64,000 nt of DNA from Rhodococcus yunnanensis NBRC 103083. GTDB lineage: Bacteria > Actinomycetota > Actinomycetes > Mycobacteriales > Mycobacteriaceae. Where the stretch lies: assembly GCF_001895005.1 (NCBI RefSeq), contig NZ_BCXH01000020.1, forward strand, positions 1 to 64,000. Direction: 5' to 3'. Position 1 is the stretch's first letter. The number at the start of each line of letters is the position of its first letter. The translations under genes and the position numbers were made by a program. The notes beneath the pieces were generated by a model. The model ran no database searches and had not been told where the DNA came from. It saw nothing but the letters and a program-made list of their open reading frames with translations. Below are positions 7,550 through 16,928 of this stretch, piece by piece.

Positions 7550-10519
7550 TCAGCCACCACCGCTCTGGTACGCGTTGATTGCCTGCTGTAGCGCATCGAA
7601 CGCTGAACCGAGTCGACCCAGATCACCGCTCTGCTGAGCAGCCTTCACATCGGCCAGCGCGGTGTTCAAGCGTTGCACCGCAGCCTGACTCGGCTGCCCC
7701 TGCGTCGATCCGGTTGCAGGCGGTGTGGTCGCCTCCGTGTTGTTCTCGGTGCCCGGTGTCTCGGTGGACGGCTGTGGATCTGCAGCGTCACCGCCGGGTG
7801 CAGTGGCTGCATTGCCGGTACCGGAACCGAAGACTTGATCGAGTGCTTCGGACAGCGTCGCCGCATATCCAACTCGGACTCCGCCCCCCGCTCCCGGTTC
7901 GCGGTAGCTCACGAGGACCTTCGTCAACTGCGGGAACGTAGAGGTCGACGCCGTACTTCGCTCCGTGTACAGCGGCTCGACATACAGAATGCCGCCGTCG
8001 GCAATAGGCAATGTCAGCAAGTTTCCGTACTGAATCGTGTTGGACTGCTGCAACAGAGTTCGGTCCGACGCCACACGTGAGTCCGACGTCATCGAGTTCT
8101 GCGCCTGCTGCGGGCCCTGAGTCTGCGTGGCCGTCGGCAACTGCAGCACAGTGAACTTTCCGTAATTCTCCGGATCCGACCTGACCGAAATGTACGCGGA
8201 CAGCAGTTCACGGTTGAAGCCCACCATGGCGCTGGTGAGTCGGAACGACGGTTTGCCCGTGTCCGGATCACCGATGAGCACGTAGTACGGAGGCTGGTTC
8301 AGATCCGTTCCACCGTCGACGGTCGGGTCGCTCGGTACCGACCAGAACGCGTTGTTGGTGAAGAACTCGTTGGGATCGTCGACGTGGTACTTGGCCAACA
8401 TCTCGCGCTGGACCTTGAACAGATCCTCCGGGTAACGGAAGTGCGAACGAAGATCATCGGAGATGTCCGACGACGGCTTCACGGAGTCCGGGAAGACCCC
8501 CATCCACGCGTTGAGTACGGGGTCGTTGTCATCGATCTGGTACAGCGTCACCGTTCCGTCGTATGCATCGACGGTCGCCTTCACCGAGTTTCGGATGTAC
8601 GAGACCTCTTCCTTCGGAAGGGGACGTCCCGTCGTCGACTCCAGACTGTCCACGGTGAGACCATCGAGCGAGGCACGCTGCGCGTACGGGTAGTCCTTCA
8701 GTGTGGTGTAGGCGTCGACGATCCAGACGATCTTGCCGTCGACCACGGCCGGGTACGAATCGCTGTCGGTCGTCAACCACGGCGCAACCTTCTGAACACG
8801 CTCACGCGGATCACGGTTGAACAGGATCTTCGAGTTGTCACCGATCGCACCGGAGAACAGAATGTTCCGCTCGGCGTACTTGGCAGCGAAGGCAAGGCGG
8901 TTGAACCAGTTGCCCACGGACACACCACCGGCACCGGTGTAGGTGTACCGGGAGTTGTCGGTGTCGTACTCCCGATCCTCGGTCGCTCCCCCGGTTCCGA
9001 CGATCGCGTAGTCGGGATCTGCCTGAGAGATGACCTCGCCGTAGTAGATGCGTGGCTGATCGACAGGAATGACCTGCTCGGACCCCTGCGATGCGATGTC
9101 ACTGACTGCGTAGATCGGATAGCCGCTGTTGCTGTTCGCGCCCTCGGCGGTCGGATCCTGTACCGCTTGATTGACGCGGTTGGCGGGAGCCGCGACGAAA
9201 CCGTTGCCATGTGTGTAGACGGTATGTTTGTTGATCCAGTCGGTCTGGTTACCGGTGAGACTCTCCGGCGACAATTCACGCGCTGCGACGATGTAGTCCT
9301 GCAGTTGCCCGTCGATCTCGTAACGATCGACATCGAGAGACTGCGGGAAACCGAAGAAGTTCTTCAGCTGCTGCTGCTGGGTGAACGTTCGCGAGAGAAC
9401 GTTCGGGTCCAGCAAGCGTGTATTGGCAATCGTCGTGATGTCGGCCGGGCTTTCACGCGGGGACTGCGATCCTTCACCCGAATAGTCCTGATATTCGACG
9501 ACGTCATCACCGATGCCGTACGCATCGCGCGTGGCAGCGATGTTCCTCTCGATGTACGTCCGCTCCTTCTCGGCAGCATTGGGACGAACCGAGAACTGCT
9601 CCATCAGAAGCGGGAAGACCGCGCCGACGAGAATCGACGACAGCACGAGCAGTGCCGTCGCCAACGCGGGAACGCGGAGGTCACGAAGGAATATCGCCGC
9701 GAAGAACGCTGCGGCACAGATCAATGCGATCGCAAGCAGGATCAGTTTCGCCGGAAGCACTGCGTTGATGTCGGTGAAGCCTGCACCGGTGAAAGTGGGT
9801 TCCTTCCGGCTACTCGACAGCAGCGAGTAACGATCGAGCCAATACGCGATCGCCTTGAACAGCACGAACGACCCGGCCAGCACCGCGAGCTGGATCCGGG
9901 CGGCACGCGTGAGCGCCCCTTCGCGGCCGGCAAGCCGTATTCCTCCGAATACGTAGTGCGTCAACAGATTGGCGAAGAACGCGATGAGCGTCGAGACGAA
10001 CAGCCAGTTGAGAACGAACCGGTAGAACGGAAGGTCGAACGAATAGAATCCGACGTCGAGGCCGAACTGCGGATCCACCTTTCCGAAGTCCTGGCCGTGC
10101 AGGAAAAGCTGAACGGTGACCCAGTTGGTCTGCGCGATCAGGCCCGAGATGATGGCGAACACGGCAGGAATGCCGATGCCGAACAGGCGCAGCCTGCTCA
10201 TGACGGTCGTCCGGTACCGCGCGATCGGATCGTTCGGTCCCGCAACGGGAACGAACACGGGCCGGTTTCGATATGCCAGCAGCAGTGACAGGAACACCAC
10301 TCCGCCGACGAGCAGACCGACCACGAGGAAGATGACCAGTCGCGTCACCAAGGTCGTCGTGAAGACCTGGCGAAATCCGACTTCGCCGAACCACAACCAG
10401 TTCGTGTAGGTATCGATAAGGCGCGGACCGACAAGCAGCAGAGCTGCGAGGACCAATGCCAATACGAGCAGAATCCGACTCCGCCGCGACAGCGACGGTA
10501 GACCGGTGGGGGCCCTCAT
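7550..10519 (-). CDS. UPF0182 family large membrane protein
   Basis: 989-aa protein orthologous to mycobacterial Rv3193c. About seven hydrophobic segments fill the first 320 residues (RILLVLALVLAALLLVGPRL and later), followed by a large extracytoplasmic domain and a Pro/Thr/Ala-rich linker before a short helical tail. Function is unknown; the family is nearly universal in actinobacteria and cyanobacteria. The start is set at ATG 10519 (MRAPTGLPSLSRRSR) from the family N-terminus; a GTG two codons earlier (10525) has a better-spaced GGAG and is an alternative. The longer open frame to 10744 runs through the divergent promoter and is rejected. Confidence 0.92.
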   Translation of the reverse strand: MRAPTGLPSLSRRSRILLVLALVLAALLLVGPRLIDTYTNWLWFGEVGFRQVFTTTLVTRLVIFLVVGLLVGGVVFLSLLLAYRNRPVFVPVAGPNDPIARYRTTVMSRLRLFGIGIPAVFAIISGLIAQTNWVTVQLFLHGQDFGKVDPQFGLDVGFYSFDLPFYRFVLNWLFVSTLIAFFANLLTHYVFGGIRLAGREGALTRAARIQLAVLAGSFVLFKAIAYWLDRYSLLSSSRKEPTFTGAGFTDINAVLPAKLILLAIALICAAAFFAAIFLRDLRVPALATALLVLSSILVGAVFPLLMEQFSVRPNAAEKERTYIERNIAATRDAYGIGDDVVEYQDYSGEGSQSPRESPADITTIANTRLLDPNVLSRTFTQQQQLKNFFGFPQSLDVDRYEIDGQLQDYIVAARELSPESLTGNQTDWINKHTVYTHGNGFVAAPANRVNQAVQDPTAEGANSNSGYPIYAVSDIASQGSEQVIPVDQPRIYYGEVISQADPDYAIVGTGGATEDREYDTDNSRYTYTGAGGVSVGNWFNRLAFAAKYAERNILFSGAIGDNSKILFNRDPRERVQKVAPWLTTDSDSYPAVVDGKIVWIVDAYTTLKDYPYAQRASLDGLTVDSLESTTGRPLPKEEVSYIRNSVKATVDAYDGTVTLYQIDDNDPVLNAWMGVFPDSVKPSSDISDDLRSHFRYPEDLFKVQREMLAKYHVDDPNEFFTNNAFWSVPSDPTVDGGTDLNQPPYYVLIGDPDTGKPSFRLTSAMVGFNRELLSAYISVRSDPENYGKFTVLQLPTATQTQGPQQAQNSMTSDSRVASDRTLLQQSNTIQYGNLLTLPIADGGILYVEPLYTERSTASTSTFPQLTKVLVSYREPGAGGGVRVGYAATLSEALDQVFGSGTGNAATAPGGDAADPQPSTETPGTENNTEATTPPATGSTQGQPSQAAVQRLNTALADVKAAQQSGDLGRLGSAFDALQQAINAYQSGGG

Positions 10520-10545
10520 GCCCACGTGCCACACTCCAACTTCGG

Positions 10546-10565
10546 GCGATACCGTTCGGTATCGC
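10546..10565. promoter_or_regulatory. 20-bp perfect palindrome in a divergent promoter region
   Basis: GCGATACCG-TT-CGGTATCGC, a perfect palindrome 27 bp upstream of the UPF0182 start and about 140 bp upstream of the divergent PPA1309-family gene. A dimeric repressor or activator site is the simplest reading; the binder is unknown. Confidence 0.5.
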
Positions 10566-10706
10566 AGATGGCTTCTCCAGCGCACAGCGTGCACTGCATG
10601 TCCGATTTGGGAACCACTGTACGGAACGGTTCGACGACTCGGCCACACCCGTCGGGTCCGAGTGACCCCTCGCGCTGTGTTTCGACGTCGATGGGAAGAT
10701 GAGCAC

Positions 10707-11348
10707 GTGAGCGATTTCAACGACGACCTGTTCGGCGACGGCACGGACCACGACTCGAATGTCGAGGAACTCAGCGCGGCACTGGCACGGTGCGCGAGAG
10801 AGGTTGCCGACTTCGTCGACGCCGAAGGCTGGGGTCAGGCACCGCAGATCTTCGCACTCGTGCCCACCTCCGTTCTCGCGGCGGCAGAGCCTGGACTGCT
10901 GGAGGAACTCGCCGACGGTTCCACGCTGACACCGATCCAGCAGCACTCGCTCCCCGAGGACATCAGTGGCGGATCACCGGCGCTCGACGAGTTTCTTGCG
11001 ACCACGAGTTGGCCGGAGGGCGTGGTGGGATGCACTCTCGTCCAGGAGATCGTCGTGCTCCCGCCTGCCGCCGAGTCCGATCTCGACGACGCTCTCGTGC
11101 CGCTGCTCGCCGATCGCGATGCCGCCGACGAGGCCGGCAGACTGGCCGCTCGGTCGCATCCCGAGCGTAAGGACGGACGACTGATCGCGGCCGTCATCAA
11201 GGACGGTCCGTCGCTCACCCTGCTTCAGATGCAGCCGGACGAGGACACCGACCCGTTCGCCCCGATCGAGTTGCTGATCTACGAGGATCTGGCCCCGAAC
11301 GTCGTGCACGCCCTGTACGCGACCTTCGACAACGTCGACGAGGACTGA
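10707..11348 (+). CDS. PPA1309 family protein
   Basis: 213-aa cytoplasmic acidic protein of a conserved actinobacterial family with no known function, transcribed divergently from the UPF0182 gene as in mycobacteria. The sequence is rich in Asp/Glu/Ala, with no signal peptide or membrane segment. The conserved block WPEGVVGCTLVQEIVVLPP lies around the middle. The GTG at 10707 is preceded by GGGAAG; the frame is open upstream but has no better start. It ends 47 bp before the convergent PDZ protease gene. Confidence 0.85.
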   Translation: MSDFNDDLFGDGTDHDSNVEELSAALARCAREVADFVDAEGWGQAPQIFALVPTSVLAAAEPGLLEELADGSTLTPIQQHSLPEDISGGSPALDEFLATTSWPEGVVGCTLVQEIVVLPPAAESDLDDALVPLLADRDAADEAGRLAARSHPERKDGRLIAAVIKDGPSLTLLQMQPDEDTDPFAPIELLIYEDLAPNVVHALYATFDNVDED

Positions 11349-11395
11349 GCCGGCCGGAATCGGGGCGACCGGGGCCTGAACGGCAGCTCGTGCCG

Positions 11396-12418
11396 TCAGC
11401 AGGACGGCGCGTCGCCCCCGGTGCCGATCGACTGCAGTGAGTCGATCGCGCCATCGAGCGTTTCCACCTTCACCAGGCGGAGCCCGTCCGGGGTGTTCGC
11501 TTTCGCCTCGTCGCAGTTCTGCGACGGCACGAGAAACGTCGTCGCGCCTGCTTCCCTGGCCGCGATCAGCTTGTACGGGATGCCTCCGATGGGTCCGACC
11601 GTGCCTTCCGCGTCGATCGTGCCCGTACCGGCGACGAAGTCACCGTTGCTCAACTCGCCCGGGCTGAGCTTGTCGACGACGGCGAGGCTGAACATCAGTC
11701 CGGCGGAGGGTCCGCCGACATCGGCCAGGTTGAACGTGACGGTGAACGGTACGTCCGGCTCCTCGGCTGGTGTCACGCCCAGGTATCCCTTCTCGGCGTC
11801 GTCCGGTCGAGCGCCCAACGTCACGGCTTCGTCACGATCCACGCCGTCCTCGGTCACGGTGACGACTATGACGTCTCCGGGTGCCTTGGAGCTGACGACG
11901 TCCCGGACACCGGTCACGGTGTCGATGGGCACGCCGTCGATCGCGACGAGTCGGTCACCCTCGTTGAGTAGGCCGGCCGCAGGACCGTCGGGAGCCACCG
12001 TGCCGACCGTCAGTACCGCCGGGAATCCCAGATGACGGAGAGCAGCGAGTTCCGCACTGTCCTCGGACTGCTCGAAATCTGCCTGATTGCCCTCCTGGAC
12101 CTCCTCTTTCGTCTTGTCCGGCGGGTATACCTCCTCACGCGGAACGAGACCCTGCCTGCCGCTGGCCCAGAAGCCGAACGCCTCGAAGATGTTCAACTGA
12201 TCTCGCACTGCCACCGTCGTCATGTTGAGGTGACCCGTGGTGGGGTCGACGTCGGTGCCGTCGATCTGCACGACCGGTCTTCCGTCGGCATCTCCGAGAG
12301 TGTTGTAGGTCGGTCCTGGCCCCAACGCAGCGAACGGAACTGTGATGACGGTCCCTGCCACACCGAGCACGACAACGGGCACGAGGGCTGCAACGAGAGT
12401 GGCGATCCTACGATTCAC
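11396..12418 (-). CDS. Membrane-anchored PDZ / Lon-like serine protease (YlbL type)
   Basis: 340 aa. An N-terminal membrane anchor (about 5-30, TLVAALVPVVVLGVAG) is followed by a PDZ domain around residues 120-210 (GPAAGLLNEGDRLVAIDG) and a Lon-type S16 protease domain. The catalytic Ser is in GGPSAGLMFSLAVVD and the Lys in GGIPYKLIAAREAG. It probably cleaves proteins outside the membrane; substrates are unknown. The start is the GTG at 12418 (VNRRIATLVAALVP): the upstream frame is antisense to the next gene's 5' end. Ortholog of mycobacterial Rv3194c, in the same place. Confidence 0.92.
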   Translation of the reverse strand: MNRRIATLVAALVPVVVLGVAGTVITVPFAALGPGPTYNTLGDADGRPVVQIDGTDVDPTTGHLNMTTVAVRDQLNIFEAFGFWASGRQGLVPREEVYPPDKTKEEVQEGNQADFEQSEDSAELAALRHLGFPAVLTVGTVAPDGPAAGLLNEGDRLVAIDGVPIDTVTGVRDVVSSKAPGDVIVVTVTEDGVDRDEAVTLGARPDDAEKGYLGVTPAEEPDVPFTVTFNLADVGGPSAGLMFSLAVVDKLSPGELSNGDFVAGTGTIDAEGTVGPIGGIPYKLIAAREAGATTFLVPSQNCDEAKANTPDGLRLVKVETLDGAIDSLQSIGTGGDAPSC

Positions 12419-12554
12419 CCGACAAACACTAGAACCGACGCCTGTGGAGCGGATGTGAGACCCCTCTTCAGCGGCGGACGGCGCCTCGATCGTGTTCGCC
12501 GTCAGCGTGACGACCAGCGATGCTCGGAGCGCCTGGGCCTTGTACCGTTGAGCT

Positions 12555-13943
12555 ATGAGCAATTTTGGTTTCCAGGGCTCCGACGAGGATCCGGACAAGA
12601 AGAAGGACCAGGGCGGAGACGGCACCCCCGGTGGGTTCGGCTTCGGCGGGGAGGGTTTCGATCCCGCCGCGCTCGGCCAGATGCTCACGCAATTCGGCCA
12701 GATGCTCAGCGGCATGGGAACTGCAGGCGCCGGCGGCGCCAACGCAGGCCCGGTCAACTACGAACTTGCCACCCAGCTGGCACGCCAGCAGATCGGCACC
12801 ATCTCCCCGATCTCGTCCGGTAAGAGTGAAGCAGTCGCTGATGCCGCGCACCTCGCCGAACTCTGGCTCGACGGATCGACGACGCTTCCCGCCGGCGCAT
12901 CGAAGACGGTGGCGTGGACTCCCGGCGACTGGCTGGACAACACGATCGACAGATGGAAGAGGCTGTGCGACCCGGTCGCCGAGCAGATCTCCAGCATGTG
13001 GACCGCGGGCCTTCCGCCGGAAGCTCAGCAGGTCGCCGGGCCGATGATGGGCATGCTGACGCAGATGGGCGGGATGGCGTTCGGCTCGCAGCTCGGCCAA
13101 GCACTGGGTCAACTGTCCAAGGAGGTTCTCACCTCCACCGACATCGGGATCCCACTCGGGCCGAGCGGGGTTGCCGCGCTTCTGCCCGACGCGATCGCCG
13201 GATTCAGCGAAGGCCTCGAACAGCCGGAGCGCGAAGTGCTCGTATTCCTCGCCGCGCGAGAGGCCGCGCACCAGCGTTTGTACAGCCACGTCCCGTGGCT
13301 CCGCCAGCGCGTGCTCGCCACCGTCGAGGAATACGCTCGCGGAATTCGGATGGACTTCTCCGCGATCGAAGAAGCAGCGTCCGGCCTCGATCCTGCATCT
13401 CTGACCGATCCGTCCAAGATCGAAGAAATCCTGCAGCAGGGCGCGTTCGAGCCGCAGACCACTCCTGAGCAGAAGTTCGCGCTCGAACGGCTGGAGACGC
13501 TGCTTGCACTCGTCGAGGGCTGGGTCGAAACCGTCGTCACCGATGCACTCGGTGAACGGCTCCCCGGTGCGGGAGCTCTCAGCGAGACGATTCGTCGTCG
13601 CCGCGCATCCGGTGGACCCGCCGAGCAGACGTTCGCGACGCTCGTCGGTCTGGAACTGCGTCCGCGCAAGGTCCGCGAAGCGAGCGAGTTGTGGCGGCGT
13701 CTGACCACTGCAGCGGGCATCGACGGACGAGACGGCGTGTGGGCGCACCCGGACCTGTTGCCCGTCTCCTCCGATCTCGACGATCCAGCGTCGTTCATCG
13801 ACGGAATCGTCGGCGGAGGATCGAGTGACTTCGACGATCCCATGGCCCAGCTGGAAGCAACCGAGGCGCAAGAGCGATCGGACCGAGAGAACAAGCGTCA
13901 GGACGGCGAGAACAAGCGTCAGGACGGCGAGGACAAGGCTTGA
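12555..13943 (+). CDS. DUF2342 zinc-dependent metallopeptidase-like protein
   Basis: 462 aa, ortholog of Rv3195. A Gly/Asp-rich N-terminus precedes a large helical domain carrying AAREAAHQRLYSHVPWL, the family's putative metal motif (a Glu/His helix rather than classical HExxH). The last 30 residues contain a repeated RENKRQDGENKRQDG tail from a 21-bp duplication. It is transcribed divergently from the PDZ protease with a 136-bp gap. The activity is annotated by family only. Confidence 0.87.
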   Translation: MSNFGFQGSDEDPDKKKDQGGDGTPGGFGFGGEGFDPAALGQMLTQFGQMLSGMGTAGAGGANAGPVNYELATQLARQQIGTISPISSGKSEAVADAAHLAELWLDGSTTLPAGASKTVAWTPGDWLDNTIDRWKRLCDPVAEQISSMWTAGLPPEAQQVAGPMMGMLTQMGGMAFGSQLGQALGQLSKEVLTSTDIGIPLGPSGVAALLPDAIAGFSEGLEQPEREVLVFLAAREAAHQRLYSHVPWLRQRVLATVEEYARGIRMDFSAIEEAASGLDPASLTDPSKIEEILQQGAFEPQTTPEQKFALERLETLLALVEGWVETVVTDALGERLPGAGALSETIRRRRASGGPAEQTFATLVGLELRPRKVREASELWRRLTTAAGIDGRDGVWAHPDLLPVSSDLDDPASFIDGIVGGGSSDFDDPMAQLEATEAQERSDRENKRQDGENKRQDGEDKA

Positions 13944-14067
13944 TCCACCGAGAACGGGGGTGAATCGATCGATTTCGATTCGCCCCCGTTTTCTGTCGAA
14001 ACCGCTGCTGGAGCGACGTGCGCGGGTTGTGGATAACCTCGAATTCTCGGCCGAGGCCGGAGTGGAG

Positions 14068-14955
14068 ATGTGCCACCGTGTGCGCATGCATTCCTTTCCG
14101 CTGCGACGACCGAAGCTTCGTGTGTCTGCCTTCGCGCAGCGCGACGGAACCGTTCGACTCGGGTGGGATCCCGACGTGTCGTTCGTCGTCGCAGGACCAC
14201 CCGACATGGATGCCGAGGTCTTGCTGAACGTTCTTCGGCAACTGGACGGTACGTCCTCGAGAGCCCACATCATCTGGTTCGCCGGCACCCTGGGCGTGAG
14301 CGCGAATACGATGTCGACGCTTCTGTCCGAACTCGACGAGTCCGATCTGCTCGTCGAGGGCAGTACTCCGAACGAGACGTCATCTTCCGACAAACTCGCA
14401 CGTCCGGCGGCGGTGCACCTAGTGGGACGTGGACCTCTCGGTGACGCGATCCGATCGGGCATCACGACGTCGTCGGCTCTCGAACTCCGACACTCGAACT
14501 ACCCACCCGTCGAACTGCTCCGTCACAACGAAGGCCACTGGCAGAGCGACCTGACAGTTCTCTCCGACGATCTCGTTCCCGATCCACTAGTGGTCACCGC
14601 GCTGGTGATGACGAAGACTCCGCATCTCCAGGTTCGTCTGCGCGAAGGAAAAGGCATCGTCGGGCCACTGGTCATCCCCGGAGAGTCCAGCTGCCTTCGG
14701 TGCCTGGAACTCGAACGCTGCACGATGGATCCGCAGTGGCCTCACGTGTCGGCCCAGCTGCTCGGACGAGTCGGCGAGGCGGACAGACCGACGGTTCTTG
14801 CCACGGCTGCGGTTGTGCTCGCCCAGATCGAGGGCTTCGTGCACCGACGTGCCACGCAGCTGACCGACTCGACCCTGGAGATAGACCTGGATCGACATCG
14901 CATGGACACTCGGAGATGGGCCAGGCATGCGCTGTGCGACTGCGCGTTCGTGTGA
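14068..14955 (+). CDS. Cyclodehydratase-like protein (Rv3196 family)
   Basis: 295 aa. The C-terminal half has the E1-like/TOMM-precursor fold signature SSCLRCLELERCTMDPQWPHVSAQLL and ends with a Cys-rich CDCAFV; the N-terminal half is a winged-helix-like domain. No thiazole/oxazole precursor peptide or partner YcaO gene is nearby, so the biosynthetic role suggested by the name is doubtful. The start at 14068 has GGAG five bases upstream; the ATG at 14086 is an alternative. It is followed after 62 bp by the ABC1 kinase gene, the mycobacterial order. Confidence 0.75.
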   Translation: MCHRVRMHSFPLRRPKLRVSAFAQRDGTVRLGWDPDVSFVVAGPPDMDAEVLLNVLRQLDGTSSRAHIIWFAGTLGVSANTMSTLLSELDESDLLVEGSTPNETSSSDKLARPAAVHLVGRGPLGDAIRSGITTSSALELRHSNYPPVELLRHNEGHWQSDLTVLSDDLVPDPLVVTALVMTKTPHLQVRLREGKGIVGPLVIPGESSCLRCLELERCTMDPQWPHVSAQLLGRVGEADRPTVLATAAVVLAQIEGFVHRRATQLTDSTLEIDLDRHRMDTRRWARHALCDCAFV

Positions 14956-15017
14956 GTAGCCGGGTGCTCTCACCTGCACTGTGGGCAAGAAGTTGTTCGG
15001 TCAGCCATGATGGGGAG

Positions 15018-16334
15018 GTGTCAGACATTCCGCGTCGGGGATCAGCCCGGACTGCCAAGCTCGCTCGGATCCCCATCGGCATCGCCGGACGGGCAGCGGT
15101 CGGCTTCGGCAAGAAGCTTGCCGGGGGCAATCGCACCGAGATCGACTCCGACCTCGCCGCCAAAGCGGCTGAGCAACTGTTCTCGGTTCTGGGTGAACTC
15201 AAAGGCGGCGCAATGAAGTTCGGGCAAGCCCTGAGCGTCATGGAAGCCGCAGTACCGGAGGAATTCGCCGAACCGTATCGCGAGGCTCTGACCAAGCTTC
15301 AGTCGGCAGCCCCGCCGCTCCCCGCCGCCAAGGTCCACCGCATGCTCGATCGGCAGCTGGGCACCGCATGGCGATCCCGATTCACCTCCTTCGACGACAC
15401 TCCTGTCGCCTCGGCGAGTATCGGACAGGTCCACAGGGCGGTATGGACCGATGGGCGCGATGTCGCGGTCAAGGTCCAGTACCCCGGCGCCGACGAGGCT
15501 CTGCGGGCCGACCTCAAGACGATGTCGCGCTTCGCCAACACCTTCAGCTCGATCTTCACCGGCGCGGATGTCAAGCCTGTGCTCGACGAGCTGATCGCCC
15601 GAACCGAGGATGAACTCGACTACCGCATCGAAGCGAGAAATCAACGCGCCTTCGCACAGGAATTCGCCGACGACCCGCAGTTCGCGGTGCCCCGAGTGGT
15701 CGCAAGTGCTCCCAAAGTCCTCGTGTCCGAATGGATGACGGGTACACCGCTGTCGTCGATCATCGCCAGCGGGACACCCGATGAGCGTAACAACGCGGGC
15801 GCACTTCTTGCCCTGTTCGCGTTTGCCGCACCCGCGCGCGCTGGCTTCCTCCACGCCGACCCGCATCCCGGCAATTTCATGCTCCTACCCGATGGCCGCC
15901 TCGGCGTGATCGACTTCGGGGCCACCGCACCGATGCCGAATGGGCTTCCCGCGGTTCTGGGTCGTATGGTGCGGCTGGCTCGAGAAGAACGCTTCGACGA
16001 GCTGGTGGCGCTCTGCGTCGACAACGGATTCGTCATTCCAGGGCGGACCGTCACGGCCAAGGAGATCTCGGACTACCTGCGCCCGTTCACCGACCCGATT
16101 CGCACCGACTCGTTTCATTTCACCCGGGCCTGGCTCCAGAAGGCCGCGGGCACCGCCGCTGAATTCGACAGTGCACAGTTCCGGACGGTGCGGGCATTGA
16201 ACATGCCTGCCGAATACGTGATGATCTTCCGCGTTCTCGGAGGGCTCGTGGGAATCTGCGCCCAACTCGACGCCTACGCCCCTTACATGTCCATTCTGAC
16301 GGAGTGGCTGCCCGGCTTCACCGACGACGTCTGA
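15018..16334 (+). CDS. ABC1/UbiB-family atypical protein kinase
   Basis: 438 aa, ortholog of Rv3197. Atypical kinase motifs: KKLAGG near the N-terminus, the Lys of DVAVKVQYPG, ELDYRIEARNQ, HADPHPGNF as the catalytic loop and VIDFGATA for metal binding. ABC1 proteins act in quinone or lipid metabolism, and this one is linked with macrolide resistance in mycobacteria by its place beside whiB7. The start is GTG 15018 (VSDIPRRGSARTAKL) by family match, though GGGGAG abuts the codon. A 12-bp hairpin overlaps the stop. Confidence 0.88.
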   Translation: MSDIPRRGSARTAKLARIPIGIAGRAAVGFGKKLAGGNRTEIDSDLAAKAAEQLFSVLGELKGGAMKFGQALSVMEAAVPEEFAEPYREALTKLQSAAPPLPAAKVHRMLDRQLGTAWRSRFTSFDDTPVASASIGQVHRAVWTDGRDVAVKVQYPGADEALRADLKTMSRFANTFSSIFTGADVKPVLDELIARTEDELDYRIEARNQRAFAQEFADDPQFAVPRVVASAPKVLVSEWMTGTPLSSIIASGTPDERNNAGALLALFAFAAPARAGFLHADPHPGNFMLLPDGRLGVIDFGATAPMPNGLPAVLGRMVRLAREERFDELVALCVDNGFVIPGRTVTAKEISDYLRPFTDPIRTDSFHFTRAWLQKAAGTAAEFDSAQFRTVRALNMPAEYVMIFRVLGGLVGICAQLDAYAPYMSILTEWLPGFTDDV

Positions 16335-16354
16335 TCTCTCGGCGTCGGTGAAGC
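16315..16354. terminator. Hairpin terminator over the ABC1 stop codon
   Basis: GCTTCACCGACG (16315-16326) pairs perfectly with CGTCGGTGAAGC (16343-16354). The loop contains the TGA stop of the kinase gene. It separates it from convergent whiB7. Confidence 0.7.
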
Positions 16355-16396
16355 CGTGCGCCACACTGGGTTCGGGCCGGCTGTCCACGCGTGTAC

Positions 16397-16774
16397 TCAC
16401 GCGACCTGCTGGCCTGTGTCCTTTCGCGGACGACCACGCGGCCGCTTCCTGGCGATGACGACTCCTTGGTCGAGGATCTCGCCGCCCCACACGCCCCAGG
16501 GTTCGGCGCGGTCGAGAGCTGCGCTCAAACATGTGCGCCGGATCGGACATTCGGCACACAACGCCTTTGCCTGCTCCAGATCGCCAGGGCTGTCCGCGAA
16601 CCACAGATCGGGATCCGCCGCTCGGCAGGGCACTGCCAAACCTGACACCCCGCTCGCTCCGGCATGTGCAGTTCCGGTATGCGCAGCGGCGGGCACGCCG
16701 GCCAGCGATGTTGTTGTGATGGTGGTTTTTTCAGCCTCGTATCGGCATGTCGTCCGGACCGTGACGGTTGACAC
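16397..16774 (-). CDS. whiB7: WhiB7 redox-sensing transcription factor
   Basis: 125 aa. Iron-sulphur cysteines C50, C73, C76 and C82, then the GVWGGE turn (94-99) that contacts sigma factor, and the AT-hook RPRGRPRK (111-118) that is diagnostic for WhiB7. It activates intrinsic antibiotic-resistance genes. The start is GTG 16774, six bases after GAGGAG; the N-terminus is about 30 residues longer than that of M. tuberculosis. It is preceded by a roughly 500-nt leader holding an ORF and an attenuator, and by an autoregulatory-type promoter. uvrD2 lies upstream, as in mycobacteria. Confidence 0.95.
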   Translation of the reverse strand: MSTVTVRTTCRYEAEKTTITTTSLAGVPAAAHTGTAHAGASGVSGLAVPCRAADPDLWFADSPGDLEQAKALCAECPIRRTCLSAALDRAEPWGVWGGEILDQGVVIARKRPRGRPRKDTGQQVA

Positions 16775-16874
16775 GTCGGTCTCCTCTACTTTTCGTGCGG
16801 CGTGTTTACGGTTCTTGAAGCTGTTGCGAACCAAGGGCCGAACGTTCGAATCCGAGGGGACTCATCGAACGAGA

Positions 16875-16909
16875 AAGGCCACGGTCCGCGTCTGCGGGTC
16901 CGTGGCCTT
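16875..16909 (-). terminator. whiB7 attenuator hairpin
   Basis: In the whiB7 leader AAGGCCACGG and CCGTGGCCTT pair over 10 bp, with an inner CCGC/GCGG extension, and are followed on the reverse strand by TTTCTCG. It lies 100 bp before whiB7 and starts about 20 nt after the leader-ORF stop, the placement expected of a transcription attenuator. Confidence 0.8.
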
Positions 16910-16928
16910 CGAGGCTGTATCGAAATCT

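Noticed and set aside
8384..10288. 634-aa plus-strand ORF
   Set aside because: Antisense to the UPF0182 gene; the long open frame reflects codon bias and the product matches nothing recognisable.
12468..14465. 665-aa reverse-strand ORF
   Set aside because: Mirror of the DUF2342 and cyclodehydratase-like genes, which have family motifs on the plus strand.
16846..16860. CGAACGTTCG palindrome in the whiB7 leader as a second SOS box
   Set aside because: The arms abut without the 4-bp spacer of the LexA consensus.
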